NCBI GenBank assembly: GCA_903868795.1
Contig: CAIPWR010000033.1
Span: 1 to 42,261 of the forward strand
Direction: 5' to 3'
Length of the DNA: 42,261 bases
Origin: an uncultured Spartobacteria bacterium
Lineage (GTDB): Bacteria; Verrucomicrobiota; Verrucomicrobiia; Chthoniobacterales; UBA6821
In this document: piece after piece, positions 1-8,831 of the stretch
How positions within the stretch are numbered: the stretch's first letter is position 1
How the letters are laid out: each line of letters opens with the position of its first letter
Program-made: the position numbers and the translations under genes
The notes under the pieces: generated by a model
Database searches by the model: none
What the model was told of the DNA's origin: nothing
What the model saw: only the letters and a program-made list of their open reading frames with translations

Positions 1-1
1 A

Positions 2-61
2 CCTTGCCCGCATCATCGACGTGGTTTTGCGCCGGTCGACCAGCCTACCTTCGGCTTCTGA
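2..61 (+). CDS. rnhB: 3' end of ribonuclease HII (partial)
   Basis: The second forward frame is open from the window edge and reads PCPHHRRGFAPVDQPTFGF before a TGA at 59-61. A Pro-x-His-(His)-Arg-Arg-x-Phe-Ala-Pro-Val tail is the usual C-terminus of ribonuclease HII, which removes ribonucleotides from RNA-DNA hybrids. rnhB commonly precedes yraN, as it would here, with the two coding regions overlapping by about 40 nt. Only about 19 residues are visible, so the call rests on the tail motif and the neighbour. Confidence 0.6.
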   Translation, partial: PCPHHRRGFAPVDQPTFGF

Positions 62-440
62 TCGCAACGCTCATCTTGCCCTCGGAACATGGGGGGAAGA
101 TCAGGCGGCACGATACCTGAAGCGTCTAGGGTGGAAAATCTTGCGACGGAACTTCCGCGCTCCTGGGGGAGGAGAGGTCGATCTTGTCTGCAGGGATGGT
201 GACACCCTGGTCTTTGCTGAGGTAAAGACCCGCCGCTCCGAAGAGATGGGCAGACCTCTGGATGCCGTCGATAGGAAGAAACAGCAACTCATCCGTAGAG
301 GAGCGATCCATTGGCTTCGTCTGCTCAACATGCCAGACCTCACCTTCCGGTTCGATGTGATCGAGGTGCTGGCTACGGATCCCATCGAGATCCGCGTGAT
401 CGAGAGCGCTTTTACTCGCCCTGATCCATTGAGATATTAA
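21..440 (+). CDS. yraN: YraN/UPF0102 family nuclease-like protein
   Basis: 139 aa, the normal length for the YraN (UPF0102) family of small proteins with a restriction-endonuclease-like fold and no settled function. The family signature is clear: GEDQAARYLKRLGW near residue 25, ILRRNFRAPGGGEVDLV around residue 40, and LVFAEVKTRR around residue 63. These contain the E...D...E-x-K residues expected of a PD-(D/E)xK core. A GTG start at 21 overlaps the rnhB tail, as often seen for this gene pair. No better start lies before the conserved region. Its TAA stop coincides with the TTAA end of an interspersed repeat. Confidence 0.88.
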   Translation: MVLRRSTSLPSASDRNAHLALGTWGEDQAARYLKRLGWKILRRNFRAPGGGEVDLVCRDGDTLVFAEVKTRRSEEMGRPLDAVDRKKQQLIRRGAIHWLRLLNMPDLTFRFDVIEVLATDPIEIRVIESAFTRPDPLRY

Positions 441-733
441 CCCAGATTTTGCGATAGCGGCGGGTTAACAGATTAGAATCTCTCATCTGAAAGGTGAGTC
501 TTAGCCGAGTTAAAATGTGAAATAGTTAGAACATTAAAATGGACTGCAAGAAAGCCATTCCTCCAAGCGCTTCATGCTCTCCATGGTAAATTTCTTACAG
601 CCTTGGCTATAGGGCGGTCAGTGAGGCTCTTGAGAGGCGGTCGTAGATCTACTTTTTAACCTTGTAACGATTTTAACCTTTTAACCCATTTCCTATTCTC
701 GGGGTCAGCTTCTGATGCAAATTTTGGGTTTAA
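437..733 (+). repeat. MITE-like interspersed repeat, copy A
   Basis: This fills most of the gap between yraN and dnaE. The left end (TTAACCCAGATTTTGCGATA, 437) and the reverse complement of the right end (TTAAACCCAAAATTTGCAT, ending 733) form imperfect terminal inverted repeats. Internal AT-rich blocks at 509-540 (GTTAAAAT...) and 651-686 (TTTTTAACCTTGTAACGATT) are also roughly complementary to each other. Copies B and D are in the same orientation, and copy C is inverted. No open reading frame of note lies inside. Confidence 0.8.
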
Positions 734-817
734 GGGAGTTTTTGAGGTTTTGAAGGCTTGGAAGTTTGGATACAGCAGAAGGCCGCCAAACGAAGCTGTA
801 TAAAATATACTGCGAGA

Positions 818-834
818 GCAGGCGAACGCCCTGC
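818..834 (-). terminator. possible dnaE terminator hairpin
   Basis: On the minus strand, 25 nt after the dnaE stop, a GC-rich hairpin (GCAGG arm, UUCG-type turn, CCTGC arm) is followed by an AT-rich stretch. A second inverted repeat (ATACAGC/GCTGTAT) sits at 770-801. There is no clean T run, so intrinsic termination is only plausible. Confidence 0.35.
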
Positions 835-858
835 AACGCCAGAATCCAAAGCCTCCTA

Positions 859-3800
859 TTAGGCCTTGGCTAGCCAGGGGGCCAGTTCCGCGCGCAGCGC
901 CATCTCATCTCCCACGGTGAATTCCTCGCCGAGTTGAAGGGGGACAATGGCACCGGATAGGGTTCCAATCTCGAGGATCAGGGTGCGCTTACCCGGGTGT
1001 TTTTTGATGGCGGCGTGGATGGCATGAAGGTCGTCCACAATCAAGCGACTACGATCCATCCGGAGGCGGAGCGGTCTCTTGGAGGCCTTGGGAGTGAGCG
1101 CCTTGAAGTCGCTTCCCATGGCCCTGACGCTTCCATCCCGAGGGGTGATGCGGGCATTGCAGGAGAGAACCGTTCCGGGCTTCAGGAGTTCCTCGTTCTT
1201 GCTGAAGGATTCATCCCAAGCCATCAACTCCAGCGTTCCGGAGTCATCCTCGATCGTCAGGATGCCGAAAGGACGGCCATCCTTCTTGGAGAAGCGCTTT
1301 TCGATAGTGGAGAGGAGACCCGCCAGTTTGACGCTACCTGCCTCCGTCATGGCGAGAGCATCAGCGATCGTTCCGTATGAGCCCGACTCAAGATTACCCC
1401 GGTAGTCGTCGAGAGGGTGACCGGTGACATAGAATCCCAGCAACTCCTTCTCGTGACCAAGCATCTCGGAGCGGGTCCAGCGCACCACGGTTGTCTCAGT
1501 TCCCTTGCCCGCGGCTTTGGAGGGAGCCGGTGCAAGGTCGGCAAAGGAATCAAAGAGGGAGACCTGACCACTGGCGCGGTCTTTCTGGACGGAGGCGGCG
1601 GCACCCATGGCCACCTCGATCGCGGCATCGAGTGCGGCACGATGACGGCCATCCCAATCGAAGGCCCCGCACTTCACAAGGCTCTCGAGGATCTTCTTGT
1701 TCACCGTGCGGGAATCGAGCCGCGAGCAGAAGTCCTCCATCGACTTGAATGGACCATTCTCCTCGCGGTCGGCGATGGCGGTTTCCATGGCAGCTTCTCC
1801 GACGTTCTTGATCGCCGCGAGGCCAAAGCGGATGGCTTTTGCTCCAGGGATTTCCTCCGGAAGGAAGGTGAGGGCGCTTCGGTTGACATCCGGGGGAAGG
1901 ATCGCGATCCCCATGCGGGCGCACTCGCTGACGAAGGTGGCGATCTTGTCGGTATTATTGATTTCGTTGCCGAGCAGGCCGGCCATGAACTCGACCGGGT
2001 GATTCGCCTTCAGATAGGCAGTCTGGTAGGAGAGGAGTCCATAGGCGGCGCTGTGACTCTTGTTGAATCCGTACTGTGCGAACTTCTCCAAGAAGTCGAA
2101 GATTGCGTTGGCCTGCTTGGCAGGGATCTGGTTCACCTTGGCGCAGCCCTCGACGAAGACCTCGCGCTCCTTGGCCATTTTCTCGGTATCCTTCTTACCC
2201 ATGGCGCGTCGCAAAAGATCGGCCTGACCGAGCGTGTAGCCGGCCAGAGCACTTGCTGCCTGCTGAACCTGCTCCTGATAGACGATAATACCGTAGGTCT
2301 CCGAGCAGATCTTCTCCAGCAGGGGATGGGCGTACTCGATTTTCTTCCGGCCCTTCTTACGCTCGATGTAGTCGTCGATAAACTGCATCGGACCCGGACG
2401 GTAGAGTGCGATCAGCGCGATGATATCGGTGAAGTGCTCGATCTGGAAGCGCTTGGCCGTCGCGACCATGCCACCGGACTCCAACTGGAAGACACCGATC
2501 GACTCGCCCCGGTTGAGCAGGTCGAAGGAGGCCTGGTTATCCATCGGGATCTTCGAGATGTCGAAGTCGGGTGAGTGCCGGTGGATCAGCTTTACGGCAT
2601 CATCGATGACGGTGAGCGTCTTCAGACCCAGGAAGTCCATCTTCAGCAGGCCCAAGTCGGTGAGGGGGGCCATGGAGTACTGGCTGACGATGTTGCCGTC
2701 ATTGGCCCGGGTCAGGGGGATATACTCGGAGAGGTCTCGGTCGGCGATGACGACGCCCGCTGCATGGACGCCGCTATTGCGGGAGAGTCCTTCGAGAATG
2801 CTCGCGTAGCCCCAGAGTTGTGCTGTGGAGGGTTCTTCCTCGACGGCCTTCTTTAGCTCGGGGTTCTTGTCAATCGCACCCGGTTTCTTTTCCCCTTTCT
2901 TCTCGGTGCTGTTGAGGGTGATGTCGAGCTCGTTGGGAATCATCCGCGAGATGCGGTCGGCATCGCCGTAGTTCCAACCAAGAACGCGCCCAACATCGCG
3001 GATGACGCTCTTTGCCCCCAAGGTGCCGAACGTGATGATTTGGGAAACGGCCATGGTTCCATATTTTTTACGGACATACTCGATGACCTCTCCGCGTCTG
3101 TTCTGGCAGAAATCGACGTCGATATCGGGGGGGCTGATACGGTCTGGATTCAGGAAGCGCTCAAAGAGAAGCCCGTACCGCAAGGGATCGAGATCGGTGA
3201 TCCCGAGGACGTACGCGATCAGTGAACCGGCTGCCGAACCACGGCCGGGACCGACGGGGATTCCCTGGCTCTTCGCATAGTTGATGAAGTCCCAGACGAT
3301 GAGGAAGTAGCTCGTGAAACCGGTCTTGTAGAGCACCGATAGCTCGAACTCGAAGCGTTCGCTGATGGCCTGATCCTCCATGGCACGCTCGCCGTAGCGC
3401 TTACGCAGGCCCTCCTCGCAGAGTTCACGCAGATAGCCCTCGCGGGTCTTCCCCTCGGGAGGGAGGTAGTCGGGGTACTTCGACTTTCCAAATTCGAGCG
3501 TCGCGTTGCACCGCTCCGCGATGGCGAGGGTGTTCGTGATGGCGCTGGGTTGATCCGCAAAAAGAGCCGCCATTTCATCACCGCTCTTGAAGTAGAGCTC
3601 GGGGACATAGCGCATCCGCTTCTCGTCATGAATCATCGCCCCTGTGCCGATGCAGATCATCACGTCGTGAGCCTCATGATGGGAGCGCTCTAAGAAATGG
3701 ACGTCGTTGGTGGCGACCAAGCCAAGGTCGAGATCGCGGGCGATATCAATCAGGCCGCCGCGATTGCGCCGTTGCTGCTCGATGCCGTGATCGGCGAGCT

Positions 3801-4332
3801 CGATGAAGAAATTCTCCTTTCCGAAAAGATCCCTGTAGGTAGCGGCCGTTTCCAGTGCCTTGGCGTTCTGTCCCTCGCTCAGGGCCATGTTGACCTCACC
3901 CTTGAGGCAACCACTCAGGGCAATGAGTCCCTCGCTGTGCTTGGCCAAGAGTTCACGATCGACGCGTGGCTTGTAGTAGAAGCCGTCTAGGTGGGCGGCC
4001 GTACTGAGCTTCACCAGGTTCCGGTATCCTGCGTCGTTGGAGGCGAGAAGGGTCATATGGAACGCCGCATCCTTGCCCCCGTTGCTCGTCTTCTTCTCAT
4101 GCATCGACCCGGGGGCGACATAGATCTCACAGCCGATGATCGGCTTCACCTTGGCCTTCTCGGCCGCTTGGTAGAACTCGACCGTCCCGAAAAGATTTCC
4201 ATGGTCTGTCAACGCGATGGCCGGCATGCCGAGTTCGGCAGCTTTCTTGACGAGTTGATTCATCCGGATCGCGCCATCCAGCAGCGAGTACTCGCTATGA
4301 ACGTGGAGGTGTACGAACGGGGTCTGGGACAT
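859..4332 (-). CDS. dnaE: DNA polymerase III alpha subunit
   Basis: 1157 aa, close to the 1160 aa of E. coli DnaE, the replicative polymerase. The N-terminal PHP domain begins with FVHLHVHSEYSLLDGA (about residues 6-21). The polymerase palm carries GPGRGSAAGSL, then PDIDVDF with Asp403 and Asp405 as catalytic metal ligands. The third catalytic Asp is in KMDFLGLKTL near residue 565. A helix-hairpin-helix/beta-clamp region follows, and an OB-fold (VKLAGLLSTIEKRFSKKDG) starts near residue 985. The start ATG at 4332 is the first in frame and leads directly into the PHP motif. It is transcribed alone, convergent with yraN across repeat copy A. Confidence 0.98.
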   Translation of the reverse strand: MSQTPFVHLHVHSEYSLLDGAIRMNQLVKKAAELGMPAIALTDHGNLFGTVEFYQAAEKAKVKPIIGCEIYVAPGSMHEKKTSNGGKDAAFHMTLLASNDAGYRNLVKLSTAAHLDGFYYKPRVDRELLAKHSEGLIALSGCLKGEVNMALSEGQNAKALETAATYRDLFGKENFFIELADHGIEQQRRNRGGLIDIARDLDLGLVATNDVHFLERSHHEAHDVMICIGTGAMIHDEKRMRYVPELYFKSGDEMAALFADQPSAITNTLAIAERCNATLEFGKSKYPDYLPPEGKTREGYLRELCEEGLRKRYGERAMEDQAISERFEFELSVLYKTGFTSYFLIVWDFINYAKSQGIPVGPGRGSAAGSLIAYVLGITDLDPLRYGLLFERFLNPDRISPPDIDVDFCQNRRGEVIEYVRKKYGTMAVSQIITFGTLGAKSVIRDVGRVLGWNYGDADRISRMIPNELDITLNSTEKKGEKKPGAIDKNPELKKAVEEEPSTAQLWGYASILEGLSRNSGVHAAGVVIADRDLSEYIPLTRANDGNIVSQYSMAPLTDLGLLKMDFLGLKTLTVIDDAVKLIHRHSPDFDISKIPMDNQASFDLLNRGESIGVFQLESGGMVATAKRFQIEHFTDIIALIALYRPGPMQFIDDYIERKKGRKKIEYAHPLLEKICSETYGIIVYQEQVQQAASALAGYTLGQADLLRRAMGKKDTEKMAKEREVFVEGCAKVNQIPAKQANAIFDFLEKFAQYGFNKSHSAAYGLLSYQTAYLKANHPVEFMAGLLGNEINNTDKIATFVSECARMGIAILPPDVNRSALTFLPEEIPGAKAIRFGLAAIKNVGEAAMETAIADREENGPFKSMEDFCSRLDSRTVNKKILESLVKCGAFDWDGRHRAALDAAIEVAMGAAASVQKDRASGQVSLFDSFADLAPAPSKAAGKGTETTVVRWTRSEMLGHEKELLGFYVTGHPLDDYRGNLESGSYGTIADALAMTEAGSVKLAGLLSTIEKRFSKKDGRPFGILTIEDDSGTLELMAWDESFSKNEELLKPGTVLSCNARITPRDGSVRAMGSDFKALTPKASKRPLRLRMDRSRLIVDDLHAIHAAIKKHPGKRTLILEIGTLSGAIVPLQLGEEFTVGDEMALRAELAPWLAKA

Positions 4333-4407
4333 TCCAAGAGATTATGGATGGCAGTGAAGACGGGCAAGAGGGCAAGTGAAAAGACCCCTCCGAAAAAAAG
4401 CCATGGT

Positions 4408-5160
4408 TCAGCCGTTTTTTTCCGCAATCTCGAGCAATCCCCGAAGGGTCAGCAGCGGGTCGACAAGATCGATGAGAGCATTTCCCTTGGCATCCCCTTT
4501 CTGGACGGAGAGGCGTGCAACCAGTTCCGCATCGCCTCCCGTGGCGATGACATAGGGCTTCTTTCCTTGGAAAGTCTCGATGGTGATCCGTGTCACCGCC
4601 TCCCGAACGAGGCCGACAGCGCCAAGCAAGAGACCGATCCTGATCGCCTCCTCCGTGCTTTTTCCGACGCTCGAGGTGATCTTTTGAATCTTGGTTAGTG
4701 GGAGGAGAGCCGTCCTCTCGTGGAGGGCCTTGGCGGCGATGGGGAGGCCAGGGGCGATGATCCCCCCAAGATAGTTTCCCTTGGCATCGATCACATCGAA
4801 GGTCACCGCCGTTCCGAAATCGACAACAAGTGCTGGAAGTTTTCCAAGCTTCACCGCAGCCGCTGCATTGGCCAGACGGTCCGCTCCGATCGTTCGGGGA
4901 TTCGGATACAAGACACGCACTCCGCCCGGGACGCGATGATCCACCCAGAGCGGAGGGCACGGGAGGGATGTGGCAAGAATCCTGCTTGCCTCGGGAACAA
5001 CGGAGGAGATGACGGCCAGGGAGGCCTTCAATCTATTGAAGAGTTGCGGAGTCAGCTGAGGGGTTGCGATTTTGGTGACTCGACCGATTTTTCCTCCGGT
5101 CGCGACGGCGATCTTGGTGAAGGAGTTGCTGATGTCGATCAGCAGGTACTTCTGTTTCAT
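4408..5160 (-). CDS. coaX: type III pantothenate kinase
   Basis: 250 aa from the chosen start. CoaX phosphorylates pantothenate in the first step of coenzyme A synthesis and belongs to the ASKHA fold. The P-loop-like DISNSFTKIAVA near the N-terminus, GADRLANAAAA, VDFGTAVTFDVID (catalytic Asp) and GGIIAPGLPIAAKALHERT are characteristic. The frame is open to an ATG at 5199, but starting at 5160 (MKQKYLLID) places the phosphate-binding motif at the normal distance. It also removes a 14-nt overlap with the upstream pilT gene. It is probably co-transcribed with the two pilT-like genes. Confidence 0.93.
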   Translation of the reverse strand: MKQKYLLIDISNSFTKIAVATGGKIGRVTKIATPQLTPQLFNRLKASLAVISSVVPEASRILATSLPCPPLWVDHRVPGGVRVLYPNPRTIGADRLANAAAAVKLGKLPALVVDFGTAVTFDVIDAKGNYLGGIIAPGLPIAAKALHERTALLPLTKIQKITSSVGKSTEEAIRIGLLLGAVGLVREAVTRITIETFQGKKPYVIATGGDAELVARLSVQKGDAKGNALIDLVDPLLTLRGLLEIAEKNG

Positions 5161-5185
5161 CAGTGCCGCTCTACTGAGCAAACAA

Positions 5186-6280
5186 TTATCCGCCGGCATT
5201 CACAAGGTCCGCCTCCTCTGGGGGAAGGGCTCCTTGGAAGCGTTTTTTGTCGATCGCCTTCATGTAGGCCTCATGAGGACTGATCGTTCCATCCAGCATC
5301 TTCTCCCAGATGGCATCGTCCATGAATTGCATCCCCTCGGATTTACCAGCCACGATGACGTCCTGAAGTTTCTGGGTGGCTCCTTCACGGATGATGGCAG
5401 AGACGGCGTTGTTCACCTTGAGGATCTCGTTGATGGCAACGCGTCCCTTGCCGTCCGCTTTCTTGAAGAGAAGTTGGGCCACAACGCCTCGGAGTGAGGA
5501 GGAGAGCATGGTGCGAACCTGGGCCTGCTGATCAGCGGGGAAGGCGTCAATCATACGATCGACCGTCTTTCGGGCGTTATTGGTGTGGAGCGTGCCGAAG
5601 ACGAGGAGGCCCGTTTCCGCGGCTGTCAGTGCCAGGGAAATGGTTTCGAGATCTCGCATCTCACCGACGAGAACGATGTCCGCATCCTCGCGCAGTGCAG
5701 CCTTCAGGCCGGCAGCAAACGAGGGGGCATGCTCGGGAACCTCGCGTTGGGTGATAATGCTCTTCTTGTTGCGATGAACGAATTCGATCGGCTCCTCAAT
5801 GGTCACGATGTGACGGCCGTAGTTGGTATTGATGTAATCGATCAGGGCCGCAAGGGTGGTACTCTTGCCGGAACCGGTGGGACCAGTCACTAGGACGATG
5901 CCTCCGCGCATGTCGCCGAATTCCTTGATGACCTCAGGTACGTTGAGCTGCTCCAGGGTGAGGATCTTGGTCGGAATGATACGGAAGACCGCTCCGTAGC
6001 CGTGCGCCTGCTTGAGGTAGTTGCAACGGAAACGGCTGTTCTCATCCATTTGGTAGGCGAAATCGAGATCGCCGCACTCCTCGTACTTCTGCCACTTCTC
6101 GGGTGTGCAGATTTCGCTGAGCATGTAGGCCATCTGCTCCCGGGTAAGGGGAGGTGACTCGGCCCAGATCGGCACGATCTCGCCGTGCTTGCGGATCTTC
6201 GGTGGTTGTCCCTCGGAGAGATGAAGATCGGAGGCACCGTTCTCGATGAGTGCCTGGAAGAGTTCGTCGATGTATGCCAT
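5186..6280 (-). CDS. pilT: PilT-family twitching motility ATPase (1)
   Basis: 364 aa, matching the PilT family that powers type IV pilus retraction as a cytoplasmic hexamer at the pilus base. Visible motifs are Walker A GPTGSGKSTTLAAL, Asp box IEEPIEFVH, Walker B with VGEMRDLETISLALTAAETG, and the His box FGTLHTNNARKTVDRMID. The N-terminal PAS-like domain has SDLHLSEGQPPKIRKHGEIVP. The PilT AIRNLIRE-type helix is present as AVSAIIREGATQKL. It lies 15 nt downstream of a second PilT paralogue, suggesting an operon of two retraction-type ATPases (PilT/PilU arrangement). Which one is the main PilT cannot be decided from sequence alone. Confidence 0.93.
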   Translation of the reverse strand: MAYIDELFQALIENGASDLHLSEGQPPKIRKHGEIVPIWAESPPLTREQMAYMLSEICTPEKWQKYEECGDLDFAYQMDENSRFRCNYLKQAHGYGAVFRIIPTKILTLEQLNVPEVIKEFGDMRGGIVLVTGPTGSGKSTTLAALIDYINTNYGRHIVTIEEPIEFVHRNKKSIITQREVPEHAPSFAAGLKAALREDADIVLVGEMRDLETISLALTAAETGLLVFGTLHTNNARKTVDRMIDAFPADQQAQVRTMLSSSLRGVVAQLLFKKADGKGRVAINEILKVNNAVSAIIREGATQKLQDVIVAGKSEGMQFMDDAIWEKMLDGTISPHEAYMKAIDKKRFQGALPPEEADLVNAGG

Positions 6281-6295
6281 GGTCGCTAATTAGGT

Positions 6296-7384
6296 TCAGA
6301 TTCCGATCACGTTCCTCATCTCGGTCTTGTTCTCGGCTCGGTAGAGGGCCTCCTCGGCGGTGATGATGCCCTGGCGGTAGAGCTCGGCCACGGACTCGTC
6401 CATCAGGATCATGCCCGCTTTCTTGCCCGTCTGGATGATGCCGGGAAGCATGAAGGTCTTTGCTTCGCGGATAACGTTACCAATGGCGGGAGAATTCAGC
6501 ATGATTTCCATGGCGACGGCACGGCCCATGCCATCGGCCCTTGGGATGAGTTGCTGGCTGACAATGCCGCGGAGCGATTCACTCACCATCATGCGGATCT
6601 GGTCACGCTGGTCCGCAGGGAAGACGTCGAGCAGACGATCGAGTGTACGGGGAGCGTTGCTCGTGTGAAGGGTTCCAAGAACCAAGTGTCCGGTCTCCGA
6701 GGCGGAGATAGCCAACTGGATGGTCTCGAGGTCACGCATTTCACCGACCATGATGACATCGGGATCTTCACGGAGGGCGCCACGGAGGGCGGCGGCAAAG
6801 GACTTGGTATGCGTGTGAACCTCGCGTTGGGTCACCTGGCAGTGGGCCGAGGGAATGATGTATTCGATCGGCTCCTCCAGGGTGATGATGTGATCGCCGC
6901 GGTGGAGGTTGATCTCTTGGACGAGCGCGGCAAGTGTCGTGGTCTTTCCGCTACCCATCGGGCCGGTGACAAGGACGAGTCCGTTATGGTACTGGGTAAG
7001 CAGCTTGAGTTGATTCGGCATCCCCAGTTCATCAAGCGTCCTGAGGTTGCTGGTGATGATACGGAATGCCAGATCGTAGCCGAGTCGCTGGCGCACCACG
7101 CTGGTGCGGTAGCGGCCAGTGGCGTTGTTGTAAGCGAAGTCGACGTCGCCCTGATCGACAAGACGCTGCCATTGCTGCTCGTCCAAAAATCCCTTCACAA
7201 GCGCCTCGGTATCCTCGGCCGTGAATTTGGGAGCGTTTTCCCACATGGGTAGGAGTGTCCCGTATCGACGGCAGGTCGGGGGACTGGAAACGCTCAGATG
7301 GATGTCGGAGGCGTCAGCCTCCTTGCCGAGATTCAGGTAATCATCGACATGAGTCGGCAGCGTGGGATCGGAGAGTGAACTCAT
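6296..7384 (-). CDS. PilT/PilU-family ATPase (2)
   Basis: 362 aa paralogue of the next gene. It has SDIHLSVSSPPTCRRYGTLLP at the N-terminus, Walker A GPMGSGKTTTLAALVQ, Asp box LEEPIEYIIP, VGEMRDLETIQLAISASETG and the His box LGTLHTSNAPRTLDRLLDVFP. The C-terminal retraction helix reads AIGNVIREAKTFML. Walker A has Met where the neighbour has Thr (GPMGSGKT against GPTGSGKS). It probably works with the other PilT-like protein in pilus retraction, as PilU or a second PilT. The start ATG at 7384 is followed directly by conserved sequence. Confidence 0.9.
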   Translation of the reverse strand: MSSLSDPTLPTHVDDYLNLGKEADASDIHLSVSSPPTCRRYGTLLPMWENAPKFTAEDTEALVKGFLDEQQWQRLVDQGDVDFAYNNATGRYRTSVVRQRLGYDLAFRIITSNLRTLDELGMPNQLKLLTQYHNGLVLVTGPMGSGKTTTLAALVQEINLHRGDHIITLEEPIEYIIPSAHCQVTQREVHTHTKSFAAALRGALREDPDVIMVGEMRDLETIQLAISASETGHLVLGTLHTSNAPRTLDRLLDVFPADQRDQIRMMVSESLRGIVSQQLIPRADGMGRAVAMEIMLNSPAIGNVIREAKTFMLPGIIQTGKKAGMILMDESVAELYRQGIITAEEALYRAENKTEMRNVIGI

Positions 7385-7415
7385 GGGGGAGAAAAAAACA
7401 GGGGAGAATTCCTAA

Positions 7416-7841
7416 CTAAGGACGTCCCCGTTTAGCAAGTCCCGCCTTAGCCGCATTCGTGGCAAGCTCCACGACGAGTGGCCGTAGAATGGGATACAAT
7501 ACTTTCCCGACTTCCAAGGCTCCTGCGACCCATCCGGCTTTGGAGAGAGCGCCGACAGCCTGAACCGAGGCGGTGCCGATCGTCTCGGAGACCTTTTTAG
7601 GTGCTTGGGATGATTTGCCCTGACTTCGTGCACTACCACCGCGCCCACCAAAAATCGTGGCAATCAGGCCAGCAGCAGCAGCACCACCGACCCAGCGCAA
7701 GGGATGATGACGAACGGATTCAGTGAAGCGTTTCTGAATGTCCAGATCGGAGACGAGTCCCGTGTATTGTCGGGAGATGGCAATCCGACTCTCCCTGATG
7801 GATTGCTGGAGTTTGGCAAGTTCGGCTTCCGAGGCATTCAT
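7416..7841 (-). CDS. YqjK-like small envelope protein
   Basis: 141 aa. An N-terminal charged helix (ELAKLQQSIRESRIAISRQYTGL) is followed by a short Gly/Ala-rich hydrophobic segment (RWVGGAAAAGLIATIFGG, about residues 49-66) and a second apolar helix near the C-terminus. Its ATG overlaps the TGA of the upstream holin-like gene (ATGA), so translation is coupled. Position and architecture match the third gene of the yqjD-yqjE-yqjK clusters of proteobacteria, although sequence similarity to YqjK is weak. Function unknown. Confidence 0.6.
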   Translation of the reverse strand: MNASEAELAKLQQSIRESRIAISRQYTGLVSDLDIQKRFTESVRHHPLRWVGGAAAAGLIATIFGGRGGSARSQGKSSQAPKKVSETIGTASVQAVGALSKAGWVAGALEVGKVLYPILRPLVVELATNAAKAGLAKRGRP

Positions 7842-8278
7842 CGCGTTGTATAATTTGCTGTCCCTGAGGCAGCGGACACATCGACACCCGTGAAGCTTCC
7901 CAAGGCATCGATATCGCGGCGTAGTTCGGCAGTTGTTGCCTCAAAGGGACGCGGGGTGATGATCCGAGCACGCAATGCCTGGTAGAGGATCCCGAGGATT
8001 CCGAGATGGAGTAACCCGGCTGCGGCTAGCGAGACAGGCCAACCCCACTTGAGGGACGTGGCCAGCAAGGCAACGACAGCTCCGATCAGGGCCACATAGG
8101 CAATCATGGCCACCACCACAATCGCCAGCAGAAGGATGAGACCGGCGATGCTTTGACGGATCAAGAGGCGGCCTTCCAAAGCCGCCAGAGAGCCTAATGA
8201 GAGCAGGTGACGCAGTAGGCCAGCCGTGAGTCCCGTGATTCTGGAGGGAATGCCGCCCGGGAGATGCTGGGAATTCAT
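7838..8278 (-). CDS. phage holin family (YqjE-like) membrane protein
   Basis: 146 aa with two adjacent membrane helices at about residues 46-68 (IAGLILLLAIVVVAMIAYVA) and 71-105, then a short cytoplasmic tail with a predicted helix (ATTAELRRDIDAL). This is the layout of the putative superfamily III holin / YqjE family, which in chromosomal settings is an inner-membrane stress protein rather than a phage lysis protein. It lies between a DUF883 protein and a YqjK-like protein, in the same order as yqjDEK. No phage genes are nearby. Confidence 0.72.
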   Translation of the reverse strand: MNSQHLPGGIPSRITGLTAGLLRHLLSLGSLAALEGRLLIRQSIAGLILLLAIVVVAMIAYVALIGAVVALLATSLKWGWPVSLAAAGLLHLGILGILYQALRARIITPRPFEATTAELRRDIDALGSFTGVDVSAASGTANYTTR

Positions 8279-8352
8279 CCTAAGAGGTGGTAGGTGATTC
8301 TGATTGGGCCGGGTGATTTGGAAACGGGGGATGAGCGGAAGTGCTCTACCCT

Positions 8353-8757
8353 TTAGCGACGACGGAGAAGCAGTCCCAAAACGATTCCGGCTGCAAAGGT
8401 GATGCCGACGGCGCGGAAGGGATTGTCCCGGACGTAATCCTCGGCCTGTTCGGTGAGCTCCTCGAACTGGTCGCGGTATTGAGCCGCTGTTTCTCCAGCG
8501 CGATCCGCCACGATCCCGTAACGATCGATCGCCTGTTGGGAGAGATCTCCGTACTTGGCCTTGGCTGTCTTGGAAAGATCGGCGTAGGTGGAGCGCGCGG
8601 CGTCCTTCAAATCCTGGGCTGCGGCACCCAGCTCCTCACGTCCCGCGGCATAAGCGGAGCGTGCGGCTGCGGCCGTGGTCTCCAGTGCTTTCTTGGCATG
8701 AGCTTGGCTGCTTTCGAGCTTTTCGGAGGCGGAGGGATTGTTTTGTGAGTCGGACAT
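8353..8757 (-). CDS. DUF883 (YqjD/ElaB) membrane-anchored protein
   Basis: 134 aa. The long Ala-rich amphipathic helix (residues about 15-100) is followed by the hallmark C-terminus RDNPFRAVGITFAAGIVLGL and a LLRRR tail. Together these form a Pro-interrupted membrane anchor with a basic end. In E. coli, YqjD and ElaB are inner-membrane, stationary-phase proteins that bind ribosomes. It is the first gene of a three-gene minus-strand cluster with the YqjE-like and YqjK-like genes. The gap to the next gene is 74 nt. Confidence 0.85.
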   Translation of the reverse strand: MSDSQNNPSASEKLESSQAHAKKALETTAAAARSAYAAGREELGAAAQDLKDAARSTYADLSKTAKAKYGDLSQQAIDRYGIVADRAGETAAQYRDQFEELTEQAEDYVRDNPFRAVGITFAAGIVLGLLLRRR

Positions 8758-8831
8758 AAGGGTGAGAGGTTGAATTCGAGTAAAGAGTACGATTTAAGAA
8801 TCGCAGAAGTCGGCTGGTTGGCAAGGCGACA

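Noticed and set aside
1417-2574. 385-aa + strand open frame inside dnaE
   Set aside because: It is antisense to conserved dnaE sequence with no independent motif.
7838-8278. Phage lysis holin
   Set aside because: No prophage genes are nearby, and the neighbours are DUF883 and YqjK-like proteins, so a chromosomal YqjE-like role is more likely.
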